From a virus, in IMG/VR virus record IMGVR_UViG_3300042332_001430, positions 1-35,695 of that record: 35,695 bases of DNA. One strand, 5' to 3'. Shown here piece by piece: positions 13,385 to 21,890 of this stretch. The notes under the pieces were generated by a model, which made no database searches, had not been told where the DNA came from, and worked only from the letters and a program-made list of their open reading frames with translations. Position 1 is the stretch's first letter. Each line of letters begins with the position of its first letter. A program made the translations under genes and the position numbers.

Positions 13385-14560
13385 TTTTCGCTTACCTTTA
13401 GTAAATGACTTAACTGGTTCCGTTGGATGCATTCGTTGTAGATATTCACGATAATCATCCGTACCAATTTCCAATGGTCCTGGGTGATAACTTAAATCTT
13501 TGACCCAGGTTCTATGAATTTTCTTTTGTTCGTCCACAAAGATAACATAATTAGAACCTCTAGTAACAATTCTTCCAGAGATACCAGTAATAGAATCAAT
13601 TACAGTCTCACCCAAGTTGTAAATATTTCCTTGATAATATTGCTCTCTAAGATTTTCAATATCTAATGATGGAGATATTTTCCATAGATCTTCTTTGAGA
13701 CTCATGGACTTACGAACTTGTGCATAGATTGCACGGCACTCTTTTTTACTAACATTACCAGGAAGTCCTTGCTTGAAGGTTTCATAATCATTTTCAAGTG
13801 CTGCTTTACGCATCATTGAACTAGTAATTCCTTCAGTTTTATCCGTATCTGGATCAGACATTCCAGCACCAACTACTTCTACTCCATAAAAGTCATACAC
13901 AGTTCCATTGTATTTCTGTGCAATTTTTTCATACTTTTGAACATTCTCATCTCCACACATAATTACTACATGATGATAACCTTCGTCGTGTAATGATGTC
14001 AAAATATCATAAATGTTATCTCCGTTTTCTGGATCATTTACAATACTCTCAGCATGATCTGGGAATATGTGTTGAAGAATGTTATACTTTGATTTGAAGT
14101 CCAATGGATTCTGCTTACTGTCAGAAGTCCTACTTGGATAAATTCTATACTCAGCTTCTAACTCTTCCGCTTGTTCTTGAACTGCATTGAGTAAATTTTC
14201 ATGTCCCAATGATGGAGGATTAAATCTACCAAAAGTAATAACTACCGCAGGACCTTCACCATGCTCAACTTGCTCTGGTGATTGGTCTGCAGTAGTTTGT
14301 GGTGTTTGGGATGGTTGTTGCTGAACATTCTGCACATCTGCTTGGGATAGTGGTCCCATGAGTGGCTGCCCAGTTTTTAATTTGCTCTTATCTTGTTTGG
14401 AGATAGAAACTAATTTTTGCCCACCGTCTTTACTTTTGGCAACAATATCTCCTTTGGCATTGGAATAGTATCCCTTCCCTACATGGACGAGACCTTTCTT
14501 TTCCGCTTCTTTTCCCGCAGGAGTTCTTGCTTCTGTTACAAATTGCCTAAAAGTTTTCAT
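13376..14560 (-). CDS. Nucleotidyltransferase with capsid-targeting-like N-terminus
   Basis: A 394-residue protein. Residues 105-260 form a nucleotidyltransferase of the NMN/cytidylyl type: TFGRFNPPSLGHENLL holds the G-x-F-x-P-x4-H motif, MCGDEN is the middle motif, and ITSSMMRKAA (about 245-254) is the ISSTxxR-type phosphate-binding motif. The last 80 residues (GISGRIVTRGSNYVIFVD and RTWVKDL) form an SH3/KOW-like domain that I recall in several cyanophage structural proteins. The N-terminus MKTFRQFVTEA closely resembles the T4 capsid-targeting sequence MKTYQEFIAEA, which directs internal proteins into the prohead and is removed by gp21. I chose the ATG at 14560 because it creates this N-terminus; the frame also has an ATG at 14569. 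Substrate unknown; NAD-related chemistry is the likeliest. Confidence 0.8.
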   Translation of the reverse strand: MKTFRQFVTEARTPAGKEAEKKGLVHVGKGYYSNAKGDIVAKSKDGGQKLVSISKQDKSKLKTGQPLMGPLSQADVQNVQQQPSQTPQTTADQSPEQVEHGEGPAVVITFGRFNPPSLGHENLLNAVQEQAEELEAEYRIYPSRTSDSKQNPLDFKSKYNILQHIFPDHAESIVNDPENGDNIYDILTSLHDEGYHHVVIMCGDENVQKYEKIAQKYNGTVYDFYGVEVVGAGMSDPDTDKTEGITSSMMRKAALENDYETFKQGLPGNVSKKECRAIYAQVRKSMSLKEDLWKISPSLDIENLREQYYQGNIYNLGETVIDSITGISGRIVTRGSNYVIFVDEQKKIHRTWVKDLSYHPGPLEIGTDDYREYLQRMHPTEPVKSFTKGKRKDK

Positions 14561-14583
14561 CAAAAACAAAAGTTCTACATCTA

Positions 14584-15054
14584 TTATTTAGGCAACTGTG
14601 TAGGTCTGATAAGCATTTTTGCTCTCATGACATTGGTAATGACTACAATAGAGTTGTAGATATTTGTAGTATTTGCTTTTAAAAATTTGAGAATAGGATC
14701 TTTATCTGGTTTGTAGAGTTTAGTATTTTTTCTCTTCATCAGATAAAAATTTATAACTGATGCTACCAACTCTTTTTGATCTGCTAGATTTTGCTTTGTC
14801 TTTGGATATGAGGTGACATAATTGGTCAGTATACTGTAAACAAAAAAGTCTTTATTTGTTGATATTACATCGAGAAAATCTGAGCACAACACAGAAAATC
14901 TTCGTGCTGCAGTGAGATAATTATCAAATCTTGTTTTGTCTGCAGGAGAGACAAAGATTGAAAGAGATTCTAATAAATTTAAACACTGTGTTACACTCTT
15001 ACTACCATTACGGAATAGATCAGATTGAATTGTGCTCAGACTAACTCCATTCAT
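14584..15054 (-). CDS. Unknown helical protein after mazG
   Basis: A 156-residue, probably all-helical protein without membrane segments, cysteine motifs or recognisable catalytic residues. It begins MNGVSLSTIQSDLFRNGSKS and has a basic middle (FYLMKRKNTKLYKPDKDP). Its start overlaps the mazG stop as TGATG, so it is the last gene of the operon gp43-uvsX-gp41-mazG. The late box CCTAAATA at 14585-14592 overlaps its stop codon and belongs to the next gene. I do not recognise a family. Confidence 0.65.
   Translation of the reverse strand: MNGVSLSTIQSDLFRNGSKSVTQCLNLLESLSIFVSPADKTRFDNYLTAARRFSVLCSDFLDVISTNKDFFVYSILTNYVTSYPKTKQNLADQKELVASVINFYLMKRKNTKLYKPDKDPILKFLKANTTNIYNSIVVITNVMRAKMLIRPTQLPK
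14585..14592 (-). promoter_or_regulatory. Possible late promoter box CCTAAATA
   Basis: The TAAATA core of the late consensus at the right distance (25 bases) before the ATG at 14560; the first two bases deviate. Weak evidence on its own. Confidence 0.35.
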
Positions 15055-15494
15055 CAGATGTCTCCTGCTTGACGATTTTCGGAACGGAATACACGGAAGG
15101 CTCCTTCTGGATACCGTGCAGTGAGTTTATCTACATTGGTTTCTAGAACTTCTTCAAGATTAGTGCCAAGAGCAATACAACCTTGAGCAATATACCACAT
15201 CACATCTCCCATTTCTTTAATCATGTGAGTGCGAGACTGATCATTGTATGGCTTACCTTGGAATGCAATTTTCTTGACAATTTCGGCAAACTCACCACCT
15301 TCTGCAGTCAATCCAATGGCAGCAGTTAGAAGTCGGTTTAGATCAACACCAACACCATTGGCATGATCTTCTGGTTCTTTGCGTTCTAGTTCATTTACTT
15401 TGTTAACAAACTCTTCTGGATTGCTTGAGTAAATGCTAGTGGTATCACCAACAAAATTCTGATATGCGTCTAGGCTGATTAGTTTTTTTGTCAT
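15054..15494 (-). CDS. mazG: MazG nucleotide pyrophosphohydrolase
   Basis: A 146-residue MazG-type all-alpha NTP pyrophosphohydrolase. The metal-binding helices are visible as LTAEGGEFAEIVKKIAFQG (the E-x3-E pattern with E-G-G-E-F) and MIKEMGDVMWYIAQGC (E-x2-D). Cellular MazG removes non-canonical dNTPs and has been linked to ppGpp levels; cyanophage MazG is a common auxiliary metabolic gene, and studied cyanophage enzymes prefer dGTP/dCTP-type substrates over ppGpp. It overlaps the gp41 gene by an ATGA and the next gene by TGATG, so it is translated with the replication genes. Here it lies between the helicase gene and an unknown gene. Confidence 0.92.
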   Translation of the reverse strand: MTKKLISLDAYQNFVGDTTSIYSSNPEEFVNKVNELERKEPEDHANGVGVDLNRLLTAAIGLTAEGGEFAEIVKKIAFQGKPYNDQSRTHMIKEMGDVMWYIAQGCIALGTNLEEVLETNVDKLTARYPEGAFRVFRSENRQAGDI

Positions 15495-16873
15495 ACTTTA
15501 AATCCGTCGAATGTTCTAGTAGGTTTTTTAGAGATTTTTTCTTCGTACTCATACTCATCATTTTGACCAGAATCAATGATGTTTTTCTGAGCACTGTCCT
15601 CAACATTATACAGCTTCATCTTGGATCTGTCAATACCCACGACGAATCTCTTGTATGCAGTGGGGTCGTTGTAACGATTTTTCAACTGCTTGACCATGAT
15701 TTGGTTCAATGACTCAAGTTCTTCAGTACTAATCAATGCAAACATAAAGTCTGCTGTAGCAGGAAGACCAAAAGATTCTGAAGTATCAGTAAGCTCAACA
15801 TCAGAGTTGCCATAACCCTGACGAGTGGTTTGTGTTGCAGTTACAATAGGAACATTACATTCTACAGCAAGACCCCTCAGCTCTTCTGCAATAGCTTTTA
15901 CATATGTGTAAGAGTTTACCAATGTTCCTTTGTATCTTGAAGATGCACAAATATTCAAGTAATCAATGAAAATCATATCTGGTTTAAATCCCTTCTTGAG
16001 TGCAAGATCATTGAGAAGAGATTTAAAATGTCCTACATGTGCAGATGCAGTTGCGTATTCTTTAATAATAAGTTTTCCTCTGGTTTTCTCTGCCAGTTTT
16101 GCTAACTTAGATTCATATGAATTTTTTGAAAGATTAGTAATATCTTGAATATTTACATTCAAGAGGTTTGCATCAATTCTTTCAGCAATCCTTTCCTCTG
16201 CCATTTCAAGTGTAATGTAGAGAACATTGCGTCCTTGCAGGAGGACGGAGCTAGCCATGTGGCACATGAATAGACTTTTCCCGACACCCGTACCAGCAAG
16301 AGCGACATTGAGAGTCTTATTAGGGAGACCACCTTTTGTAATTTTGTTGAAGAGTTCAAGGTCGAATGGGATTTTGTCTTCTTTTTTGTGGTAAAAATCA
16401 TAACGGGATTCTGAATCTGAAATATAATCGTGACCAATATGGTCATCAAATGAAACTGCAAGTGCATCGGAAAGAATTGAAGGAATAGAATCTTTACTTC
16501 TAGTCTTATCCTTTCCGTCTGCGATTTTAACTGAATCTAAAAGGGCAAGATATATTGCCCTATCTTTACACCACTTCTCAGTAGTATCTAATAACCATTG
16601 CTCATCGAACTTTTCTTCTTTGAGATCAGATACTACTTGAAGGGCACCCTGAAACATATCATCCGAGATATCCTTACGATTTTCAATTTCAATATTTAAA
16701 ACTGTTTTGGTAGGAATATCATCATAATTCATTACGAATTTATGAATCTCCTGAAAGACTATTTTCTCTGTCAGGAGATCGAAATATGTTTCCTTAATAA
16801 AAGGAATTACTTTTCGTGTGTAAGTTTCATCATAAAGTAAGTTTGAAAGAATCTTCGTTTCAATCTTATCCAT
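15491..16873 (-). CDS. gp41: Replicative DNA helicase, T4 gp41-like
   Basis: A 460-residue hexameric 5'-3' helicase of the DnaB type (T4 gp41 has 475) that unwinds the fork and partners the gp61 primase. The N-terminal helical domain (about 1-150) is followed by the RecA-like motor: Walker A in LAGTGVGKSLFMCHMAS, the glutamate in LYITLEMAEERIAERIDA, Walker B in DMIFIDYLNICAS, and VPIVTATQTTRQG as motif H3. The start is the ATG at 16873, overlapping the uvsX stop as TGATG; an additional upstream TTG is not needed. The C-terminal region is basic (KISKKPTRTFDGFKV). Confidence 0.95.
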   Translation of the reverse strand: MDKIETKILSNLLYDETYTRKVIPFIKETYFDLLTEKIVFQEIHKFVMNYDDIPTKTVLNIEIENRKDISDDMFQGALQVVSDLKEEKFDEQWLLDTTEKWCKDRAIYLALLDSVKIADGKDKTRSKDSIPSILSDALAVSFDDHIGHDYISDSESRYDFYHKKEDKIPFDLELFNKITKGGLPNKTLNVALAGTGVGKSLFMCHMASSVLLQGRNVLYITLEMAEERIAERIDANLLNVNIQDITNLSKNSYESKLAKLAEKTRGKLIIKEYATASAHVGHFKSLLNDLALKKGFKPDMIFIDYLNICASSRYKGTLVNSYTYVKAIAEELRGLAVECNVPIVTATQTTRQGYGNSDVELTDTSESFGLPATADFMFALISTEELESLNQIMVKQLKNRYNDPTAYKRFVVGIDRSKMKLYNVEDSAQKNIIDSGQNDEYEYEEKISKKPTRTFDGFKV

Positions 16874-17916
16874 CAAGCATCGTCTCCATCATCAAAAGTC
16901 TCCACAGCTCCATAACTATACTCCTTTTTGGCACATTCGTCAAGAGCTTCCATCACTTCGGGGGTGAAGAATTTTTCAGGCTCCGAAAGAATAGCCTTAG
17001 CATAATACTTGCCACCATTAATTTCATAACGACCCCCAGACTTAGTGAAAATTCCGTGCTTTTCACCCAGTTCCAGTAAGCCATAGTATTTGTCAAGTCC
17101 ACGCTCATCATAGAATAACCTTGTCTCAATTAGTGAATTTTCTTTTGTGAACCTAGACTTAAATGCTTTACATTTGATGATGTTACCTATGACTTCTGTA
17201 CCATCTTTTTCTTTTGATTTGGATAGATAGATAATTGTTGAAGCTGCATACTTTAGACCAGACCCACCACCCATTTCTTTAGTTGGCACATAAGATCCAA
17301 TTACATCATAGGTGTGATTTGTGACAATCATGGGAATGCCCGCAGTGCCCAGTTTGAGGGACAGGATTCGGAACACGGACTTGATGACCTGAGAACGGGT
17401 CATATCACGGGTCTCCTTGCCTGCAGAGGCATCCTCGATCTCCTTGGTGGTGGCAAGCATCCCCAGAGAGTCTAGCACAAACATCAGGGGTGGGCGCTCA
17501 TCCTTTTTAAGTTTCATGTACTCATCCACAACCTTGATTGATTGAGTACGAAACTCCTGAACTGTAGACACTGGAACTAGACCAACACGCTTAGCATCAA
17601 TGCCACGACTGGTCATCATATCCTTGGTAATTGCAGACTCAGTTTCAAAATAAATTACTTCTCCAGTAGGATTTTGTTGAAGGAAGTATTTAACGATTGA
17701 GAGAGCAAAGAAAGTTTTTCCAGTAGATGACTCACCAGCGAGAGCTGTAATCTTGTTGTTAGGTAGCCCCCCAAAAATACTGCCACTAAGGAGAGCATTA
17801 AAGATATAACTCCCAGTGTCAACAAAGCCCCCACAATCTCCTGCGGCGACTCCATCCTCGACGATTCCTGCATACTCATTATCCAGTTCTTTAATAACAC
17901 TATTTAAGAAACTCAT
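16873..17916 (-). CDS. uvsX: UvsX recombinase (RecA-like)
   Basis: A 347-residue strand-exchange protein (T4 UvsX has 391) for recombination-dependent replication and repair, loaded by UvsY (also in this window, 34711-35142). Walker A is GESSTGKT at residues 61-68; Walker B is in [12 protein letters not shown]; the DNA-binding loop region is around [14 protein letters not shown]. It ends in the acidic tail DDGDDA, usual for RecA-type proteins. The ATG at 17916 has GAGG upstream. A TATAAATT near 17927-17934 resembles a late box and overlaps the gp43 stop; it may add late expression. It lies between gp43 and gp41. Confidence 0.96.
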   Translation of the reverse strand: MSFLNSVIKELDNEYAGIVEDGVAAGDCGGFVDTGSYIFNALLSGSIFGGLPNNKITALAGESSTGKTFFALSIVKYFLQQNPTGEVIYFETESAITKDMMTSRGIDAKRVGLVPVSTVQEFRTQSIKVVDEYMKLKKDERPPLMFVLDSLGMLATTKEIEDASAGKETRDMTRSQVIKSVFRILSLKLGTAGIPMIVTNHTYDVIGSYVPTKEMGGGSGLKYAASTIIYLSKSKEKDGTEVIGNIIKCKAFKSRFTKENSLIETRLFYDERGLDKYYGLLELGEKHGIFTKSGGRYEINGGKYYAKAILSEPEKFFTPEVMEALDECAKKEYSYGAVETFDDGDDA

Positions 17917-17934
17917 AGTAACCTCGGTGTAAAT

Positions 17935-20427
17935 TTATAGGAATGCTTCTAGTGTACCACGCCTTTCGGAAATCCATCCGATTGCATTTAAAACAGAATT
18001 CAGTGGTTCAAGGAAGCTCTTGGAGAATTGCATATCATGATCAATATACTTTTCTAATTTAAATTCTGTTGGTAGTGTTTGAAAATATGAAATTACATTT
18101 TCTTGAATTGGATTGGGGACTTTTAAATATACAAATTTAATCTTTTCCCCTTCCTGAATATATGGATATTTGTTTGAGATTTTTAATTTTTTAATTAGGT
18201 GATTGTATAGAATAGCACCCCTTACTTGTATTGGAGTTTTCGGTGCATACAGAGTGGAAGATCCCTTGTACTTATCTAGGTTGTTTAGACTTCTTGGGAA
18301 AGAGATATTCACAACATCTTGCTTTCTAGTTTCAAGTTTTACCTTATTGATAAAGTTGATCAATGTATCATTGTCTTTGGATAGAATAATCTCAAAGGCA
18401 GTAAACAGTTTATCACGAAAATACGATGGTGTCGAGGATCTTGCAGTCTCAAGACCCATGATCTTCATCTTAGGTTTTTCGTATCTTACTCCCTCGCTGT
18501 CCCATACATTCAACATGTAACGCTTCTTTGCAGTCCAGATTCCTGTGTCTGCAATGTTTTCACGCTTCATCTTCATCTTTTGAGAATAAGCATTTACATA
18601 CTTCGCCAGTTCTTGGTAACAACTTTCAATATAAGGTTCAAGTTCCACTTCACAGATCTTATCAAGGAAATTGACAATTTTCTCAGTAGCTTCCTCTCTT
18701 CCTTTGAATATACTTTGAACCAAAGGACCAAGATTAAGGTAGATAGAATCAGTATCTGAAGCAATAACATAATCTTCTTTCGTGGTTTTCAATACTTTAT
18801 TTAAGTACTCATTCATTTTGTTTTCAATCCAGCGAATTGAAAGCTGACCCGAAAGAGTAATAGCTTCAGCATTAGTGATTAGGAAGTACCTGAAGTATTC
18901 ATTTCCAATAGCACCATATGCAGAGTTAAGTTGAATCTTTCGTGCCATCTGAATGTTATTGCAGCGAGCAATCTCTTTCTTTAACTCAGTTGTTGGAGTC
19001 TTTTCATATTGCTGTTTTGCAGCAATCATCTTTTTTTTATAGATGGTGCGATCCTCATAAATTTTTTCCATCAATTTAGGAAGAAACCCTTGTTCATGAG
19101 TATCAAACATTGCACCATTCGCACATACAGTAAGACACTCAAGTGAACTAGTATCAATCTCTTTTCGGAGAAGTTTGTCTACATTAATTGAAGGGAAGCG
19201 TTGATTATCTAGAGTTTCTGGAGAAATATTATACTGCATAATCAAGTGTGGATACAGAGAGTTCAAGTCAAAACTCACTACCCATTTATGTTTACCAAGG
19301 ATTGGATCCTTTACATATGCACCTTCATATGCATAATCTTTCTTTTGAATGACTTTTGGGGGAACTACAACATTCGTTTTTTTGAGATAGTTAAAGATGA
19401 TATTATCCCAAGTCTTTACCTGAGAATATACATCTTCAAAATTCTCCTTTGCATCATATGCCATGGTGATGGCAAGTTCGATTAATTTCATCTTGTCGTC
19501 AAGACGATCAACAAGTTCTACATCTCGGATGTTGTAATCAATAAACTTTTGCCAATCTTTAGTGTAGAACTCTTTGAAATTCTCAAACTCAGAGTGATCT
19601 AGTTTCTTCTCACCAAGTTCTACAAAAGCAATATGATCGAGTCGATAAGATTCTTGGTTAGTATAGGTAAACTTTTTGTATAGATCAAGATAGTCTAATA
19701 CAGACAACCCAGCAATCTCATATATGATATGAGTTCTACCCATAATTACAACCTCCCTGTTAGTAACTACTGTCCAAGGAGAGATTGATTTCATATGCTT
19801 GGTTGAGAGCACACGATCCAAACGACGCATAATATAAGGAATATCATAAAGATAGACATTCCATCCAGTTACAACATCTGGAGTATCATGCACCCACCAC
19901 TCAAGAAAGTTTTGCAGCATTTCTTGTTCTGTCCAGAACACTCGATATTCTACATCAGATCGAGTGTTCTCATATTCTCTTGTTCCCCATACAATAATCT
20001 TCTTGGTATTAATATCTTTGATAGTAATACAAAGCATTTCCTCTGCAGCTGCCTGTACATTTGGAAACCCATTCTCACAAGCAACCTCAATATCCAATGA
20101 CACAATATTCATAGAAGAAATATCAAACTTGATTTCATCTTCAGGAAACTCATTGGCCATGTATTGATACAAGAATCGTTCATACCCATAAACAGTAAAA
20201 TTATCAATACCCTCATATTTTTTGAGAAACTCTTTTGCTTCTCGGGTTCGATCAAATTTTACTGGAGATACATTAAGACCATCTAGAGTTTTGTACTTAG
20301 AATCTTTGGGAGAAGGAACGAAAAGAGTTGGAGAAAATTTATCCTGATATATCTCCTTAACTCCATTGTTATACCCTCGATAATGAACAATGTCATTAAT
20401 GAGTTGAATATTAGTATAAAACCTCAT
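17935..20427 (-). CDS. gp43: DNA polymerase, family B, T4 gp43-like
   Basis: The replicative polymerase (830 residues; T4 gp43 has 898) with 3'-5' proofreading. Exonuclease motifs are MNIVSLDIEVACENGFP (Exo I), VVTGWNVYLYDIPYI (Exo II) and FIDYNIRDVELVD (Exo III). Polymerase motifs are VSFDLNSLYPHLIMQYN (A), KIQLNSAYGAIGNEYFRYF (B) and VIASDTDSIY (C). The C-terminal part is clamp-binding by analogy. It overlaps the Sm-like gene upstream by an ATGA and is followed by uvsX after 18 bases. No intein or intron is visible. It depends on the early promoter at 20818-20846 and, by analogy with T4, may be kept in check by RegA. Confidence 0.97.
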   Translation of the reverse strand: MRFYTNIQLINDIVHYRGYNNGVKEIYQDKFSPTLFVPSPKDSKYKTLDGLNVSPVKFDRTREAKEFLKKYEGIDNFTVYGYERFLYQYMANEFPEDEIKFDISSMNIVSLDIEVACENGFPNVQAAAEEMLCITIKDINTKKIIVWGTREYENTRSDVEYRVFWTEQEMLQNFLEWWVHDTPDVVTGWNVYLYDIPYIMRRLDRVLSTKHMKSISPWTVVTNREVVIMGRTHIIYEIAGLSVLDYLDLYKKFTYTNQESYRLDHIAFVELGEKKLDHSEFENFKEFYTKDWQKFIDYNIRDVELVDRLDDKMKLIELAITMAYDAKENFEDVYSQVKTWDNIIFNYLKKTNVVVPPKVIQKKDYAYEGAYVKDPILGKHKWVVSFDLNSLYPHLIMQYNISPETLDNQRFPSINVDKLLRKEIDTSSLECLTVCANGAMFDTHEQGFLPKLMEKIYEDRTIYKKKMIAAKQQYEKTPTTELKKEIARCNNIQMARKIQLNSAYGAIGNEYFRYFLITNAEAITLSGQLSIRWIENKMNEYLNKVLKTTKEDYVIASDTDSIYLNLGPLVQSIFKGREEATEKIVNFLDKICEVELEPYIESCYQELAKYVNAYSQKMKMKRENIADTGIWTAKKRYMLNVWDSEGVRYEKPKMKIMGLETARSSTPSYFRDKLFTAFEIILSKDNDTLINFINKVKLETRKQDVVNISFPRSLNNLDKYKGSSTLYAPKTPIQVRGAILYNHLIKKLKISNKYPYIQEGEKIKFVYLKVPNPIQENVISYFQTLPTEFKLEKYIDHDMQFSKSFLEPLNSVLNAIGWISERRGTLEAFL

Positions 20428-20789
20428 TTAGAAATAAGTTGAGTGTAAAGATTTAGAATTTCAGGTTTGGGTTCGATGATAGTCATAATCTTATCAGAAT
20501 TGAGAAGAATGTCTACATCATTAGTAAACGATGGGTATCTATCTAATTGAGCATAATCTGTCTGAACAACTGTAGTTTCCTTACCATCTTTAATATTTTT
20601 TTCTTCGGTTGTTTTCAGAAATACTGCATTATCTGGGGGAAAATGTTTATCTTCATCATTATAATCCCAATAAGTCAATGGATCAACTTTATATGGATTT
20701 TTCATGTACAGAGAAGGTTCTTCATCTAGTTCTTCATACTCACAGATAATGTAATCATTGTTGATCAGCTGAATCAGTTTAATATTCAT
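20424..20789 (-). CDS. Small Sm-like-fold protein upstream of gp43
   Basis: A 121-residue protein beginning MNIKLIQLINNDYIICEYEE, then LYMKNPYKVDPLTYWDY and FPPDNAVFLK; it resembles the proteins at 22963-23250 and 32848-33246, which start MNVKLIRMSSGEDLIAN and have the same order of strands followed by a helical tail. The layout recalls Sm/LSm proteins. The function is unknown, and a nucleic-acid-binding role is inferred only from the fold guess. Start: ATG at 20789 with GGAG seven bases upstream. The longer frame to 20846 would run through the promoter at 20818-20846 and is rejected. It is the first gene of the gp43 operon. Confidence 0.65.
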   Translation of the reverse strand: MNIKLIQLINNDYIICEYEELDEEPSLYMKNPYKVDPLTYWDYNDEDKHFPPDNAVFLKTTEEKNIKDGKETTVVQTDYAQLDRYPSFTNDVDILLNSDKIMTIIEPKPEILNLYTQLISK

Positions 20790-20817
20790 GGTGGGCTCCA
20801 TCGGAACATCTCTATGT

Positions 20818-20846
20818 ATGGTAGCATACCCAGGCTGGCCTGTCAA
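20818..20846 (-). promoter_or_regulatory. Sigma70-type early promoter for the gp43 operon
   Basis: TTGACA (20846-20841), 17-bp spacer, TACCAT (20823-20818). Predicted start near 20811, 22 nt before the ATG at 20789. It lies right behind the hsp20 terminator. Confidence 0.78.
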
Positions 20847-20848
20847 GT

Positions 20849-20886
20849 AAAAAGACCCAATCCCTGAAAGTTGCCAGGGTGGGTCT
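20849..20886 (-). terminator. Intrinsic terminator after hsp20
   Basis: On the minus strand AGACCCA and CCCTG pair with CAGGG and TGGGTCT (12 pairs with small internal bulge), followed by TTTTTAC. It separates hsp20 from the gp43 operon. Confidence 0.88.
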
Positions 20887-20917
20887 GTGCCGACGATATT
20901 TGGGGATTTCCCAATTC

Positions 20918-20925
20918 TATTTATT
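20918..20925 (-). promoter_or_regulatory. Late-type box AATAAATA between hsp20 and its terminator
   Basis: One mismatch from the late consensus, directly after the hsp20 stop codon. The terminator follows within 70 nt, so a late transcript from here would be a short RNA of about 65 nt unless it reads through. Confidence 0.35.
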
Positions 20926-21393
20926 TCAATCTTCTGTTAAAAGTTGTGGTTCTGATTTTACGCCAGGAATATTCCATGTAGTTTTCTTCTGATGTTCTGG
21001 AATGATTCTTTCAATATCTACAGTTAGTAGTCCATGCTCAAACCCTACAGAGGATACTCGATGTTCATCTGAGAGTTGAATCTTACGGGTGAAGGAACGC
21101 TTTGACAGACCTTTGTGTACATACTGTCTTGAAGTATCTCGTTCCTCAACTTTGCTGGCAATTGTGAGAATGTTTTGTTCTGTAAAGACTTCAATCTCTT
21201 CTGGTTTAAATCCTGAAAGAGCGACTTCAATTGTGTAGTTACTGTTGTCATGTTTGACGATGTTGTAGGGAGGATAGTTAACATTAACTGAATGATGCAT
21301 TGCATCTAGTCTGTTAAACATTTCATCCAGACCTACAGCGAGTGGAGCGTAATCGTTCCAAAATGAGTCTAGTGATTGAGTAGTGAATTTCAT
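20926..21393 (-). CDS. hsp20: Small heat-shock protein Hsp20
   Basis: A 155-residue small heat-shock chaperone. The N-terminus has the variable segment (SFWNDYAPLAVGLDEMFNR); the alpha-crystallin domain runs from about 45 to 140 with YNIVKHDNSNYTIEVALSG, QNILTIASKVEER and FTRKIQLSDEHRVSSVGFEH leading to NGLLTV-like GLLTVDIERIIP. It holds unfolding proteins during infection and occurs in most T4-like cyanophages. ATG at 21393 has AAGGAG upstream. A sigma70-type promoter is at 21453-21482, and the leader contains a hairpin with a UUCG tetraloop; a stretch CTCTC could pair with GGAGA of the ribosome site, which might make translation heat-dependent. Confidence 0.95.
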   Translation of the reverse strand: MKFTTQSLDSFWNDYAPLAVGLDEMFNRLDAMHHSVNVNYPPYNIVKHDNSNYTIEVALSGFKPEEIEVFTEQNILTIASKVEERDTSRQYVHKGLSKRSFTRKIQLSDEHRVSSVGFEHGLLTVDIERIIPEHQKKTTWNIPGVKSEPQLLTED

Positions 21394-21452
21394 TTTCTGA
21401 ATCTCCTTAGTAAGCGAGAGTTTATTAGAGACCCCGAAGGCATCTCTTCACA

Positions 21453-21482
21453 ATTATATATATACGATGGTAAATTTTTCAA
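21453..21482 (-). promoter_or_regulatory. Sigma70-type promoter for hsp20
   Basis: TTGAAA (21482-21477), 18-bp spacer, TATAAT (21458-21453). It is divergent from the late box of the plus-strand gene at 21498-21505; the dyad TTCGGA-TT-TCCGAA (21484-21497) stands between them and may be an operator. Confidence 0.55.
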
Positions 21483-21497
21483 GTTCGGATTTCCGAA

Positions 21498-21505
21498 AAT
21501 AAATA
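21498..21505 (+). promoter_or_regulatory. Late promoter box AATAAATA, plus strand
   Basis: One mismatch from the late consensus, 23 bases before the ATG at 21529. It abuts the perfect dyad at 21484-21497. Confidence 0.55.
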
Positions 21506-21528
21506 TCAATATATATGCACCAGTTACT

Positions 21529-21849
21529 ATGCTCTCTACTCAATATCGTCTGAGACTTCAATCAATTTGCGAGAAAATTATATCTAGAGAGTCAGTAGAA
21601 TTGTCAGATATGATTTGGGCAGAAAAACTTGCCAAAGCAAATAGAACTGCTGGAACTATGCTTAGACAAGCGAGAAGAAAAGCAGAAAATCCTACTATGC
21701 AAGAAGGAGATATGGATGATTTTTTAAATCAACTTGATATTGGTGGAATTGGACATGAACGAAAAGGAGTTGATGGATTCGATTCGATAGATGATATTGT
21801 AGACTTCTTTACTGGAGATAAACCAGAAGATTGGAGACAACGAGATTAA
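21529..21849 (+). CDS. Unknown small protein on the plus strand
   Basis: A 106-residue protein starting MLSTQYRLRLQSICEKIISR and ending in FFTGDKPEDWRQRD. The first two thirds are helical and basic (AKANRTAGTMLRQARRKAEN); the last third is acidic with GDMDDFLNQLDIGG. From memory, similar short proteins of unknown function occur in T4-like cyanophages. The frame is open upstream to 21376, but that part covers the hsp20 promoter, so the ATG at 21529 is chosen; it has no clear Shine-Dalgarno. A late box 23 bases upstream makes it a late gene, transcribed opposite to hsp20. It is followed by the riboswitch module on the same strand. Confidence 0.65.
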   Translation: MLSTQYRLRLQSICEKIISRESVELSDMIWAEKLAKANRTAGTMLRQARRKAENPTMQEGDMDDFLNQLDIGGIGHERKGVDGFDSIDDIVDFFTGDKPEDWRQRD

Positions 21850-21877
21850 ATTGTATCAAATGTTACAATGTTGATCC

Positions 21878-21885
21878 AATAAATA
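21878..21885 (+). promoter_or_regulatory. Late promoter box AATAAATA before the riboswitch
   Basis: One mismatch from the late consensus. A start six to seven bases downstream falls at 21891-21892, immediately before the first riboswitch helix. Confidence 0.6.
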
Positions 21886-21890
21886 AAGTT

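Noticed and set aside
17068-17096. TTGACA on the minus strand inside uvsX
   Set aside because: At 17 bp the -10 position reads GAACTG, so no promoter is formed; the bases encode conserved UvsX residues.
20790-20846. N-terminal extension of the Sm-like gene before gp43
   Set aside because: It overlaps the promoter at 20818-20846 and would start before the transcript; the ATG at 20789 has a good ribosome site.
21376-21528. N-terminal extension of the plus-strand gene at 21529
   Set aside because: It would cover the hsp20 start, its promoter and the late box; the protein-like part starts at 21529.
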